Positions 52,816 to 64,000 are shown, counted from the first letter of the stretch. The stretch: 64,000 nt of DNA from Adiantum capillus-veneris (GCA_014529385.2 CM043963.1:3911001-3975000); one strand, 5' to 3'. Notes: generated by a model not told the origin, from the sequence alone. Made by a program: numbers and translations.

Positions 52816-53290
52816 CCTCCTCCTCATCGTCCTCCACAGGCACGTATGTTTGATCACCTTGACTCTACATAAACCCAAACCAAATTAAATTAATATAACA
52901 ACTCAAAACAATTGATACAAAATTATTTGTTTAAACTTACCACTTGTAGTGATCCAATCGCTGCATCGAATTGCTCCCAAGGGATGTGGTTGTTCTCGAA
53001 CAACTTGCCAAGTTTCAAATTCTGTATGCCGCTCCCGAAACTTGACCATCTCTCTGGTTGGTCAACTAAGAGTGATATTTTCCTAAGTTAGCAATAACAA
53101 TAACAAATCATCAACTAAAATCTTTATAATCAACAATTTAGGTTGTAACTTAACCAATCTTACATATTTGTCCTTCCATGCTGCTTTGCCTCCCGAGCCA
53201 TAGTGCGTGGGAGTTTATCTGGCTTGAGCTTCGCGTTGTTGTCTGTAGGATGAGCCCATGGTAGAGTAGATGTAGGATGGCCATGCCTTC
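52816..53290 (-). CDS. Unidentified spliced coding segment (three 3' exons)
   Basis: Minus-strand exons: about 53273-53166 (GHPTSTLPWAHPTDNNAK, then PDKLPRTMAREAKQH), 53082-52940 (ISLLVDQPERWSSFGSG, then LKLGKLFENNHIPWEQFD) and about 52864-52810 (SQGDQTYVPVEDDEEED, stop TAG). The introns have good donors (GTAAGATT, GTAAGTTT) and acceptors (CTTAG, GTAG), and the joined frame has no stop. I do not recognise the protein. Its position next to the foldback repeats suggests a DNA transposon protein or a captured host gene fragment. The 5' part was not found. Confidence 0.5.
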
Positions 53291-53387
53291 AATTAATAAA
53301 AATAAACCTATAACACTCATGGTTTAGGGTTAACTAGCCACAAATAATCTTAATTTTTTTGCTTGGTCTCATGCCTCAAGACTCGGG

Positions 53388-53578
53388 TCCACTGGAGGCA
53401 ATGTCCACCCCAGGTGGGAGCCCACCTGGATGTGAACCAAGTAAAAGAAGAACCAAGTGGTTGCTCCCCACTAGGTGATGTCCACTAGAGGCAATGTCTA
53501 CCCTTGGGTGGGAGCCCACCTGGATGTGAACCAACCAAAAGAAGAACCACGTGGCTGCTCCTCACTAGGTGGTCTCTC
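53388..53578 (+). repeat. Tandem duplication, unit about 95 bp
   Basis: GTGGGAGCCCACCTGGATGT, AAAAGAAGAACCA.GTGG and CACTAGGTG recur about 92-95 bp apart. The unit includes the small palindrome GTGGGAGCCCAC. The sequence to 54465 shows no gene. Confidence 0.8.
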
Positions 53579-54465
53579 GTCTGACATCTACATTATAGAT
53601 AGCAATATGAGATTTAGCTTTCCCCTCCTACTCACTAATCTATATATATGTACACAAGTATATATACACATAAGCACGTAGATACATATACATACTAGTA
53701 GACCTAAGCAGGGGCTAATAGTGCCAAAGGTCAAGTGACAGCTCTTTAGATATCATCAGAGTCTCAACCGTGATAAAACCAAAGGTACGTTGCGGTAATC
53801 CATGCATGCGTGGATCAATGACCGCAACGCCATGATTAAAAAGGGACTATACCCTAGAGGAAGCATCTAACCTTCGGGTGCTATGCTCCCATACTTAGTG
53901 CCTACATACATGTATAAACAAATATATACGTACACCCCCCCTATAAGTTAAGTATATACAATTACATACTCTCTACAATTAAGTATAATTTAAGTATATA
54001 CAATTACATAAATGTAGCCATCATTTTGAGTAGAGATAAAGAGCTAGTGTTGTAAATGTAGCCATCGTTTTGTGTTGTGTGCAGTGCAAGAGTGCTTCTG
54101 CCTCTGTCGAGTGCTTTGAAGAAGAGCTTCTTTATTATGCTTCTTGCGTAACATTTCTTCAGAGTAGATGCTTCTTTGAGGGATTATTATGCACATTACA
54201 TGCCTACCTCCATTCTGAAGTACCGTGCCGTTGAAAGCTTTCCAATCTAATGCCACATCCGTAGAGAGAAAGAGAGAGAGATAGAAAGAGTGAGAGAAAG
54301 AGAAGAGTGTAGAAAGTCCTTTCTGAATCCCATCTTGGGGACATAAAAAAAATGTTTTTCAAAGCACTCTATAGAAGCCTCTGCACTCTCGCATGATGCA
54401 CCCCACAAAACGATGGCTTCGCTTACAATCATTGCTCTTTACTTGCGAGCTCACATGCACAAATG

Positions 54466-54469
54466 AAAT

Positions 54470-54501
<32 letters not shown>

Positions 54502-54620
54502 TCTCTCTCTCTCTATCCCTCTCCCTCTCTTTGCCTCTCTATCTCTCTCTCCCTCTATCTCTACTCTCTTTCCCTCTCTCTCTTCCCCTCTCATGCTATC
54601 TCTCTCTCCCTCTCTTTCTC

Positions 54621-54651
<31 letters not shown>

Positions 54652-54656
54652 CCCCC

Positions 54657-54715
<59 letters not shown>
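54466..54715 (+). repeat. Interrupted CT microsatellite
   Basis: About 250 bp of CT with CCCT and TTT interruptions, ending exactly where the LINE-C 5' end begins (GCCGTTTTTTGACC). Confidence 0.9.
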
Positions 54716-54719
<4 letters not shown>

Positions 54720-54939
54720 GTTTTTTGACCTAGTAGACAGTAGTTCACTCTTTTTATCATAACTTCTTCATTTGAACTCCGATTTAGGTGATCTACAACC
54801 TCAATCCAAGAGCACAACGCCCTCTACGCATTGATGTAAAGATAAAATTTTTCTAAGCAATGAAAGGCTTTTCTATAACAACATCTCATAATTGAAAAAA
54901 CTGTCAATACTTTGCGGTTTTGTTGCCGACTTAAAGGCA

Positions 54940-55869
54940 ATGTCAGACAAAACTTGCAAGGATGGAAAATCCACACTCGCCATGGAGAATGATGCAAAAT
55001 CTCCAAGGAATTTGGATGCTAATCCAACCACATCGCCTACAACAGAAGCAATGATCATGGCTTACTTAGTCTCATTACAAAAGAAACCGTCAACAAGCAA
55101 GGTGAAGAGTTGCGCACACTTGCAATGGAGAATGGCACTTTAAGAGTTCTTGTTGTGGAGAATGAGCACTTCAAAAAGGTTCTTGAAATGCAAACAACAC
55201 GCTTGATACATCTTGAGAATGAAGTTCAAAAATGTAAGCGCTCTCTTGTTGACATGATTGTATTGAAAGAGCGCTTGAACAAAGTTGAGAGTGATCATTT
55301 ATTGAAAGAGGAAACGATAGATACAGTACAACATGATGTATGTGAGATGAGAAATGTATCCAAATCATGGGTTGATATATGTAAGGATAATGTGGTTTTT
55401 ACATCTCCTATCATGCAAACCGTTGTCCAAGCAAAGAATATAGAGAATATGGACACTCAAGAATTGCATGAATGACAAAAACACTCAAAGAACATCGTCA
55501 TTCGTGGAATCAAGGAGGAAAGCATGGAAACACCCCAATCTCTTGCGGTTGCTATTGAAGAGTTTTTTTGCTACATACTTTGGCATGTTTGGAATCATGG
55601 CTTATAGTGCACATCGAGTTGGAAAACTAGGAGTTCCTCGCTCGGGAGAAAGACCTATTGTATGTACCATGGATAAGGTAAAGAGAAAGATCATCCTTGA
55701 CAATAGTTGGATCTACCTCAAAGGAACGGGTTGTAATGTATATGAGGATCGCACTCTTATGCAACAAAATGCATGTCGCAAAGCATATGAGGAAAGAAGC
55801 AAGCAGGTTAAGGTGTCATCTCAAGAAGAAAAGTCACTTGAGGAGGATGCAAGTCCACCCAACAAATAG
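54940..55869 (+). pseudogene. LINE-C ORF1 remnant (coiled coil, RRM-like, C-terminal domain)
   Basis: Parts in several frames: MSDKTCKDGKSTLAMEND (from 54942), MAYLVSLQ, then 55110-55475 with a heptad-like helix (LIHLENEVQKCKRSLVDM; VLKERLNKVESDHLLKEE). Next, NIVIRGIKEESMETPQSLA (about 55495-55550) is RRM-like, and 55600-55860 has AHRVGKLGVPRSG, RKIILDNSWIYLKGTG and NACRKAYEERSKQ, like the C-terminal domain of L1 ORF1 proteins. At least three frame changes. Confidence 0.7.
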
Positions 55870-55875
55870 GGGCAC

Positions 55876-56993
55876 ATGATCTATGAGACTAACTCACGCT
55901 TGCAAATAAGCTTTTGGAATTGTAACAGGTATCCATGGAATGCAAGAATTGGCATTGATGAGCTTACAAATGGCGATGTGATACTTCTTGTCAAAACATG
56001 GGAGCATGATGCGCAACAAATTCTTGGATTTGACAAATACAATGTGCATTCTTTGATGTGGGTCAAAACGCAAAGCAACGTAGAGGCCAAGGAGGTGTAG
56101 CATGTATAATTAAAAGGGTATGAAAGATGTTTTCATTGTCAAAAAAAAAAAAGTATAAACGCTACTTATGGCTGAAAATCAATCCACCAAATGGTCAACT
56201 CATGTTTGTGGCTGGTTGCTACATTTCTCATTATGACTCCAACTTTTATGTTCGCTTGGATATGGATATAGATCAGCCTTTTTTTGAACTAGAGGAAGAA
56301 TTTTCTCATTACAAAGACCAGGGTAAAGTCATTGTCTTTGGAGACATGAATGCTCGCACAAATACGTCACAACACGACACACAACAAGTCAACATGCCGC
56401 ATGTCTCAAGGAGAATGGATGACTCATACATGTATAATCGAAGTTCTAATGATGCAAAAGAACTGGGTCACTATGGAAAGTCACTTCTACAGATGTGCAA
56501 TAGTACCGGAATGCTCATTGAAAATGGTGTATCTTTATGGCAAGGCACCAATGACTTTACATGTAAAAAGCACAATGGTGATAGCGTGATTGACTATATG
56601 TTGTTTTCAGAAGACACTCTAGAATGCATACAAAGCTTTACACTTGGTGAATGGAATCCGAAATTGGATCATAGGATGTTATGTATTGACCTCAAGTGTG
56701 GTAAAAGACCCGAGCATGTAGCCTCCAATCATGATGTAAATCTTTCGTACCTACGTCTAGACTTTAAACGAGCACTTATATATGCTGATATGGTGGACCA
56801 AATGTTAAGCATGATAGAGCATCAAGAGAGCCCAACATTAGAATGCAAGTGGAAAGTTTTTAAAGAAGTAATTTGCTCTTGTGCGAAGAAATTCTTTTCG
56901 GTGAAACACATGTCTTGCAAAAGGTCTAAGAAGGGTAGCACCAAGAAGAAATGGTTTGATATGGAATGTAGTCAAGCCCGAAACACTTGCTAA
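55876..56993 (+). pseudogene. LINE-C endonuclease
   Basis: 55876-56100 starts ISFWNCNRYPWNARI (Asn) and DVILLVKTWEH, where the catalytic Glu is replaced by Lys. After a break at 56100 the frame 56127-56993 has KVIVFGDMNARTNT, DYMLFSEDTLECIQSF and LDHRMLCIDL, the Asp/Asn and Asp-His blocks, and then a Lys-rich linker. Inactive. Confidence 0.82.
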
Positions 56994-57159
56994 ATTTGGA
57001 TGCACGCAAAGACAAGGAAGTTTACTTGGAACATTCACACATATACAAAGCACTTGTTCAAAAAAAGAGGAGAAAGTGGGAAGTCAAAAAACAACTTCTT
57101 TTAGCGCAAGAGAAATCACATGCATGTGGCAAGTTTTGACAAAATCTAAAAGGCAAGCG

Positions 57160-58662
57160 TGTTGAGAGCTTTGGTGACTTGACTCTTGAGGATATGTATA
57201 CGCATTGCAAGAATCTCTATGAGAAAACCAATGTTGATAAGCTAGAGTGTTGTAGCTCCCTTGTGTTTATGCCTGCCTTCTTTACCAATGAAGATGTATG
57301 CCGCGCGCTTGAGAAACTTGCTACTTGAAAGGTAGGGGACCTTCAAGGTGTCAAGAATGAAATGATTAAATGGACAAGCAAGAAAACACGATATTGGATA
57401 TGCAATATGTTTAATCTTGCACTTCAACATGGCATGCCTCATGATTGGAGTGCCAATTGGATCAAACCTTTGCACAAAGGAGGAGATGTAAACAATGTGA
57501 ACAACTATTGCACTATAATGGTTGGTTCTTTGATGGTAAAGTTATTTGGATGTATCATGGAGATGAAGATAAGTGAATGGGTTGAAAAGAATGACAAACA
57601 TGTGCTTGACTAGACACGTTTTTGAAAGCATCATAGTACTATTGATCACCTTGTCAATCTTCGAGTTCTTATGGAAGTGTTTTGATTGAAAGGAAAAAAG
57701 CTGTATTGTTGCTTTGTGGATTTCAAGAAAGCCGTGAGGAAATCTTTGGAGACGTAGGCAAAGCCTTCAAGTGCTGAGAGAATTTATGCATGCAGTTTTT
57801 TGCATCTAGCCAAAAAGTGATATGTCGACTGTGTATGGGAGATGGAATTTTAGAATTTTTTGCAAGCAGTGTCAAACAAGGATGCCCACTTTCCCCAACC
57901 CTCTTTGGGCTACTCATTGATGAATTGGAATGCATGGTTCCTGATTTTATGCAGCAAGAAGGCATAGAAGAGGTCAAGATAAAAAATGCAATGATCATGC
58001 TTTTGCTTTATGCCGATGATGTAGTGCTCTTGGCACATACTTTAGAAGATGCACAAAAGCTTATGAGTGTCTTGGAATGCTTTTGCCTACATAGCGGGCT
58101 GATTGTGAATGGATCCAAAACCAAGATTATACTTGTAAAGACCCTCAATGACGAAAGTCTATGCATTGTATACAACAATGAGCAACTTGAAGTGATAGAT
58201 AGCTTCAAGTACCTTGGCCTTGAGGTTCCATCCAATCATAAATGGAAGGATTGCACAATGCATCGCTTGGAAGCCGGAAAAAGGGTTTACTATGCATTTG
58301 AGAATATGTGCAATGCTGGAGAGATCAAGTGTTGGGCTCTCAAAAAGTACCTCTTTGACACATTGGTTACACTGGTGCTTCTTTACGGAGTGGAGGTGTG
58401 GGGTGGTAGCATCGGGAAGTCTACTTGGAAAGAGTTTGAGAATGTCCAAAACGTTTTCTCACCAACTTTCTCCAAGTCAAGACACAAACACCCTACATGC
58501 TCTTACTTGTTGAGTCCGGATCACTTCTTATTGAGGTCTTGGGCATGGAAAGGTTTGTGGAGTACATGCTTAAGACACAACATAGCCCTTTGTATTGACT
58601 TCCTAGAATCACATATGAAGCAAGTCAAAAGGTCCAAAAGACATGCAAGAGCAAACTACTAA
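57160..58662 (+). pseudogene. LINE-C reverse transcriptase
   Basis: 57362-57613 has FNLALQHGMPHDWSANWIK and LHKGGDVNNVNNYCTIMVG. After stops, LYCCFVDFKKA near 57705. The long frame 57790-58662 contains SSVKQGCPLSPTLFGLLIDE, LLYADDVVLLAHTLEDA (catalytic YADD), GSKTKIIL, FKYLGLEVPS and KYLFDTLVTLVLLYGVEVWG. The stretch between 57613 and 57790 is broken by several stops. Confidence 0.85.
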
Positions 58663-58673
58663 GTTCGGGGTGG

Positions 58674-59000
58674 ATGCTTAAAATCAAGGAATGGTTTGGA
58701 AGATGGGATACATGTCACTTGGTCAAGGATGCATCGATCGACTCCCAAGTTAATGAGGCCTTCTTACAACGGCAATGTATCATGGCTTGGGAGAAATCCA
58801 GAGGTTCTCGCTTTAGCCATTACACCACACATGTTGCCCCAAACTACAAATCTCTCTTCTTCTCTGAACGAGGTAACCAAACCCATCTCTACATCCTTGA
58901 GCCCATCCCATTGAGTGCGATCCGCACCATTGCCTCCATTCGTCTTAGCTCCCATTCTCTATGTTGCGAGACAGGATGTTGGGGAACTAGCGAGGAGTCT
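58674..59000 (+). pseudogene. LINE-C C-terminal part
   Basis: LKIKEWFGRWDTCHLVKDAS and NEAFLQRQCIMAWEKSRG continue ORF2 in a new frame. The same stretch is in the fragment at 23790-24000. Confidence 0.65.
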
Positions 59001-59285
59001 CATTGACTTTGCACCTTATGCCCTCGTCGTCAACTGCGAGAGAGTGAGTACCACACACTACTTGAGTACTCAGCTTTTGACCACATTAGGTCCTCTTTTG
59101 CCCATATATTCATCCATGAGCTCTCCCTACATACCTTCCTCTCCCAACCACGATGTGGACTCTCTATTGCGACGCTCATTTCAGCCATTTTTTAGCATTG
59201 AGAGTCACTTATGACCTCCACTCACACCACATGACATTTTCATTTGTTCCCATAGGTCATATTTGACCTCCGAGGACAATTTGAA

Positions 59286-59342
<57 letters not shown>

Positions 59343-59349
<7 letters not shown>

Positions 59350-59819
59350 CAACTGTTTTTTGACCTAATAGATAGAAGTTCACTGTTTTGATCATGACTT
59401 CTTCATCCGAACTCGGATTTGGGTGATCTATAGCCTCGATCAAAGAGAGCGACGCCCTCTACACATTGATGTAAAGACAAAAATTTTTTAGTTATGGAAG
59501 GCGTTTCTGTAGCAGTATTTCTGAACTGAACAGGTTCAAGAAAGTTGACTCTCATCTCTTATTTTACATACAATGTCTTCCGGCACTCGCAAGGGTTCTT
59601 CTTCTTCAACAAGGTCCACAAGCATTGTGAAAAATGATCCAAAATCTCCTAAGTGTGGAGATAGAAACACAACCACTCAACCAACGACATCAAAAACTAT
59701 GATCATGGCATACTTGGTATCATTGCAAGAGACCGTAAACAAAGAAGGCAAAGACTTACGGACACTTGCAATGGGGAATGGCATGCTAAAGATACTTGTG
59801 TGTGCATGTATGTCGCATG
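59343..59819 (+). mobile_element. Second LINE-C copy, 5' part only
   Basis: GCAACTGTTTTTTGACCTAA follows the CT tract and matches the 5' end of the first copy (54716 onward). 59573 starts MSSGTRKGSSSSTRST and IMAYLVSLQETVNKEGKDL, a better-kept ORF1 start. The copy is cut off at 59819 by an LTR. Confidence 0.8.
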
Positions 59820-60333
59820 TGTCAATGCAAGGAACTTGCCGATACACTGTGTGTGAGCCACAAATGGCTCCAAGCACACAACAAGCCTAAACTAGTAAGC
59901 TCAAAGATGGCAATGGTGTGTCACTCACCGCTCTACGCTTGCTGGCATGGAGGATTCCTCGTCGCAAAGAAGAGGGAGACGCAGCTATGCCACGCTCAAC
60001 CACCTCGCTGCCGTCCGCAATGCTCGATCGCACACACTCTCTCTCTCTCTCACGCCTACACACACACACACACACACAAGGAGATGATGAAGAAGAAGAT
60101 GGAGATGGAGCAAGAGCACTCTTCAATTGCACAAATGAGAGAATGAATGAATTTTAGGTTTAATTGACTTTTATATGAGCTCGCCCCATTCACACTTGGA
60201 CGCCCATGCTTAGCCAACTAATGCCTTGAATGTTCCAGTTTTCCTATTGGACTGGCAAGCCCGATACCTGACTCTACCAAATAAATAATACGGCATCCAT
60301 CGTAGGTGATAGGAATGTGCGTGATGGTTAACA
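59820..60333 (-). repeat. Gypsy-type LTR with TATA box and polypurine tract
   Basis: On the minus strand it begins TGTTAACCATCACGC at 60333, right after a polypurine tract AGGAAGGGGGGCA (60334-60346), has TATAAAAG near 60170, and ends TTGCATTGACA at 59820. It is thus a 3' LTR whose internal region lies at higher coordinates. The family also occurs at 51938-52370. It interrupts LINE-C copy 2. Confidence 0.7.
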
Positions 60334-60346
60334 TGCCCCCCTTCCT

Positions 60347-61670
60347 GATGTAGATTCCATCCTCGGAAGCTATTGAGTTGAAGCTCGTTCGTTGAGGTGG
60401 AAGAGCATTTGAGATGAATGTCCTTAGCCTTCTTTAGTCACTGCAAAATCAAACAACATTGGCACAGTAATTGCATTTTCATATACAATTAAAAAGCATA
60501 TGCAGTTTTAGGCAGACAATTTGATTGGTAACAAAATTTTAAACCATTGTGAGCAATAAACATTAAATTGCAATATAATCAAACGCATAAATAGTTGTAA
60601 AGGTAAAAAATTAAACAAGTATGGGGTCGCTAATTTAATGGTCGAAAGGCACTAAAGATCGACTATTAATACCATGGGAAAGCTTCTCAATTTTCTCTGG
60701 TCAATTAAGTTGTTTAATCGCGAGAGCCAAGTATTTCATGTTCGAGGGCTAACTAGAGGCTATACCTAGAAGACCTTGTAGTTTAGCTACGATAAAAGGA
60801 ATTTCTCATGAAATCATCGCCTGACTGATTACCTTTCCTTTGACCCCCCAAAGTCTTTTCACAGTGATTCAATTTTGATGTGTGTGCTTATTCTGTATGC
60901 CTTGGGTTTTTTGCTTTTTAAGGAAAAGCGCCCACACTGGGAACCTTTAGGGCTCTAGTACCATAGGCGATACATGTGAGTGAAGTACCAATTCAAGCTG
61001 AGATTTCTCTTCCAGCTTAAGATTTTACATTGTGGCACTTTGATTTTTTTTTTTGGTTCGTTTTCAGCATTTTAATTTTGTACCTTTGGGGGGTCATATA
61101 ACACTATTACCCTCCCCAGGCTCATCACACTAGTAAACTCCCTTTATAATACTTAAGCTAAAGGTCAATAGGGACTTAGCCTACTAGAAAGCCCTAGTAC
61201 ATTTCACACAATGCTGCCTAAATCGGATTAAGAACCTAAGTAACCATTGATTATTAGGAAAGCATTCCCCATGGTATTAAGAGAAGATCTCTAATGCCTA
61301 ACTTGGTCAAACTAGATTAGTCGGACTGCTTGATTTTTAAACCTAGACAAGTGCTTATGACAAAAAATTACATTGAATTTAATGTTTGATACTAAGAAAA
61401 TGTGCTAAATATTATGCTACCAATCACAATTAAAGCAGAAAAACATTGATTCAAAAAAGACAAGGGGCAATGCTAATGGACAAGAAACACCTGTTTGTGT
61501 TGATGGTCGCCCTTGATTTGAAGTCTTAACGAGAGAAAGATTCCATGAAGGTCCAAATACTAACCACAACAACACGTTCCTGTACACGCGAGGAAACACA
61601 AAGAATACCTCTAGGAGGCACATCAGTGGGTAGAGGAACCCTAACCTAATTATTTGCACTCCCCCTAGAG
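60347..61670 (-). other. Probable retroelement internal region without recognised genes
   Basis: AT-rich and stop-rich in all frames. It starts behind the polypurine tract of the LTR above. I see no pol motifs. Confidence 0.4.
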
Positions 61671-61672
61671 AG

Positions 61673-62300
61673 TCAAGGGAATAGGATATTGTAGAGATTG
61701 GGGGGAAACCCTAAGGCTAAACCCCTATCCTCGTCGTCGAGAAAAACAAAGTCATCATCCGTGAGACCATACGTGCCATATGTATAATCATGTAAATCTT
61801 CTTCATCATCAGAGTCACCAATGTTTACTAAGAATGTCACTAGACACCTATAGTCATCTCGGTCAAAATGATAGGCTTGTGCAATGGGAGATACACTCTC
61901 TACTAAGTATGGATTAGTCGTGGTCAAGAGACGTATCAGCCATTCTAACTCCTCGAAATTCCTCTCACATGCTAACGTACCTACCAAATCCCATTCACAG
62001 GCAAGCACCGGAAAGACCATATGAAACATTTGTGAAAAGTAACGAGGGTACCTCTCACCCAAGGTAGGAGTGGATGAATCTAGAGTACTAGCCATATCTG
62101 TATACATGGTGATGATCTTGGAGAATCCCGTGAGCATGGAGCTGCCATTGCACTTCTCTTTGGACAGATGGATTGCCCATGGCTTGTTGAAGCCTAGAAA
62201 CAAGATAGTTAACAAGCATTGAAGCATCATTAGTAGCTTGCTCATGAGCAAAATCAAAGTTATCAACATTAATTTCACTCTCTTTACTATTGTCAGCCAT
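61673..62300 (-). pseudogene. Gag-like reading frame, frameshifted
   Basis: The start at 62300 (MADNSKESEINVDNFDFAHE) follows a 400-nt leader behind a tRNA-Met primer site, the place of gag. Its frame (62088-62300) reads to LQDHHHVYRYG; the frame 61673-62308 carries on with IITMYTDMASTLDSSTPTLG, NFEELEWLIRLL and an acidic end (NIGDSDDEEDLHDYTYGTYG). A frameshift near 62110 links them. I do not recognise a Gag domain by sequence, so the call rests on position. Confidence 0.4.
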
Positions 62301-62698
62301 TCTAACAACTTTTAGGTGTAAACTTTTTAGGTATACTTTGGCACTTCAAGCCCTAGTTGCTACTCCTCTTTACCCCTTTAGAAAAAGCACTCAAGCTACT
62401 GTACCCGCGGCTCGAATACCATTAATTGCAAGGAATAGAAGAGAGGGTCTTTCGACACCAAAATAGCACCGGCTCCTGTCAAGCTTCTAATAGCTCAATA
62501 GTGGTTAAGCCGTAGGCAAGACCCGTAGGACTCCACTATTAAGACCATAGCTCTCGACGGTGATGCCCCGTTAACTGCACAAAGGCAGGCGCACTGCAAG
62601 GCTGAAAAATCCCTATTCTACTTACTCACAGGCAATTAATAATACCAACCATTTGTAGCTAGGTTGAGGACCTCCCTTCTTGAGCAAGAAAAGAGAAA

Positions 62699-62716
62699 CC
62701 TTGAGCTCTGATACCA
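62699..62716 (-). promoter_or_regulatory. Primer binding site (tRNA-Met)
   Basis: Minus strand TGGTATCAGAGCTCAAGG, a perfect 12-base match to the plant tRNA-iMet primer site, one base from TGTAACA (62718 onward), which would be the inner end of a 5' LTR. Confidence 0.85.
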
Positions 62717-62717
62717 A

Positions 62718-64000
62718 TGTAACATTTAATGGCCTAATAACTTATGTGTAGCGGAAATTAGCATGAACATAGTGGGCATTTCATTAGAATAGATTCCTAA
62801 TGAGAATTACAAGAGTGCCTGGGTGGAGAGAGCAACTAAAAGCATAACACCTAGTTAGATAGCATCAACAATACTTTCAAAAGAGAGAGAAATTAAGCTA
62901 TTGACAATAGTTGAGGACCGGATTTGCATGGAGCCGGTCCCCCCTCCAAAAGGCTTTGTATTATGGTTTCTCCCATCAAGAGAGACATTGTACAATACAA
63001 TTCTTTGTGTTCCTTCAAGACTAGCTAGTGCAATGAAGATGGAAGCTTCATACACCAAGAAAAACACTTAATCAAACACAACTTGAATTAGCCCCGTTCT
63101 CAGACCCAAGACCTCACACACCTTCGAAGATGGTGAGAGCTAGCAGGGTATGAGAGTAGATTGAGAAAAAAAAGAAGTATCTTACGAGAAAGATGTACAT
63201 CTCCTCACATAATCACTCATATTAGCATAGCTTAGCTTAGTAATTAGCTTGGTAGAGAAGAGGAGCATGCATTGAAGCTTGGCTCTTGGTTGGATTTGCA
63301 TCCACATGCCAAGAGAGTGTTGATGTAGGCTTCTATCTCACAAGCTTGGAGTAGGTGATGAGCTCTCCATTAAAGCTTGGGAGGAGATAGAGTATTTTCC
63401 CTTCACACATGGTCAAGTGTGAGAGTGTGTGTGTCAATGCCAAGCAAAAAATCAGCCCCCTCTCTCTCTTGGGCGAGCCCTAGCTGCTAATTAAGTCTGG
63501 CTTTTCCCTCATTGGACCTCCCCAGGTCAAGCCAATAGGAATTAAGCAGCATAAGTGATAGCTTTTTGACATGTGTCCCCCTTTCCCCTTTTGTGAGAGC
63601 TTTAGGTAATTAAATAATTAAACTAAACTCTCATTGGACCCCTTTGCCTCCTGGCCAATAGAAATCAGGCAAGCCATGGGGCTTCTGAATGCTCATTGGA
63701 CCCTTTGGGAGACTGCCCAATAGTCTTCTAGGAGACTTAATTCTCATTGGTTTCTTTTATTAAATGTTTTTAAATTAATTAAACTATATTTTCTCTAGCT
63801 TAATTCTCATTGGTCCACTTCAAGGGTCTTCCAATAGGAATTGGGCACACCTTGTGGACATCTGGCCTAGGGAGCTGACATGTGTCCCTCATTCCCTTTG
63901 TGTAAAGGGAGCCTCTGTGTGTGTGTGTGTGTGTGTGTGTGGCTTTCTCTCTCATCCCCTACCTTTAGGGCTCTCCCCCTCCCATGTAGGGATGTGCAAA
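62718..64000 (-). repeat. Probable 5' LTR running off the window
   Basis: Inner end TGTAACATTTAATGG at 62718 next to the primer site. Repeated units TCTCATTGGACC/CAATAGGAATT occur at about 63510-63850, and a GT tract lies at 63917-63940. No outer LTR end is visible before 64000, so the LTR is at least 1.28 kb or interrupted. Confidence 0.5.

Larger units (their letters stand above)
54716..59288 (+). mobile_element. LINE-C: full-span, decayed LINE
   Basis: 5' end GCCGTTTTTTGACCTAGTAG directly after a CT tract; ORF1 remnants 54940-55869; endonuclease 55876-56993; reverse transcriptase 57300-58662; C-terminal part 58674-59000; tail with hairpin AGGTCA-TATT-TGACCT (59254-59269), GAGGACAATTTGAACT and a CT tract (59290-59347). 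A second copy begins right after that tract. Confidence 0.85.

Overview
The window looks like nuclear DNA of a land plant with a large, repeat-filled genome. The evidence is plant-type splice sites, an autophagy-type kinase with very large introns, Ty3/gypsy and Ty1/copia elements primed by initiator tRNA-Met, LINEs, a Penelope-like reverse transcriptase, tRNA-derived SINEs and long CT/GA, CA and poly-G/C tracts. A homosporous fern is my best guess (Penelope remnants, giant introns), but the sequence does not prove it.

One host gene is clear: an ATG1t-like protein kinase on the plus strand. Exon 1 ends at 2998 and the other seven exons lie at 30359-32208. The 267-residue product is almost only kinase domain and keeps all catalytic motifs. 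Intron 1 is 27.36 kb and is mostly nested mobile elements. A LINE (minus, 4260-22490) was split by a non-autonomous LTR element H (5595-20289, target duplication ACAGA). H was then hit in its two LTRs by a chromodomain gypsy element (6170-11957, duplication CAAAA) and a copia element (15033-19694, duplication GGCTG). Further along intron 1 are a LINE 3' end, a gypsy-like LTR, a copia integrase fragment and a complete 3.2 kb non-autonomous LTR element K (26702-29874, duplication CAAGC).

Downstream of the kinase gene (33-41.5 kb) is a nearly full-length LINE (LINE-B) with flanking LINE fragments and a SINE. The 41.6-45 kb stretch holds nothing I recognise. From 45 to 52.4 kb there are decayed copia, gypsy and Penelope-like remnants. 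Around 52.4-53.3 kb there is a foldback hairpin region next to an unidentified spliced three-exon coding segment on the minus strand. From 54.5 to 59.8 kb two LINE-C copies stand head to tail, each starting directly after a CT tract. The end of the window (59.8-64 kb) holds gypsy-type LTR material and a minus-strand element with a tRNA-Met primer site and a frameshifted gag-like reading frame.

The most interesting signal is in the LINEs. Five separate LINE 3' ends share a short hairpin whose stem is kept by compensating base changes, and most then carry a GACGTTAA-like motif and a CT-rich tract. Several LINE 5' ends start directly after CT tracts. This suggests a plant LINE group that recognises its RNA by a 3' hairpin and inserts into CT microsatellites. 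A SINE at 39.2 kb ends in the same GACGTTAAAA tail.
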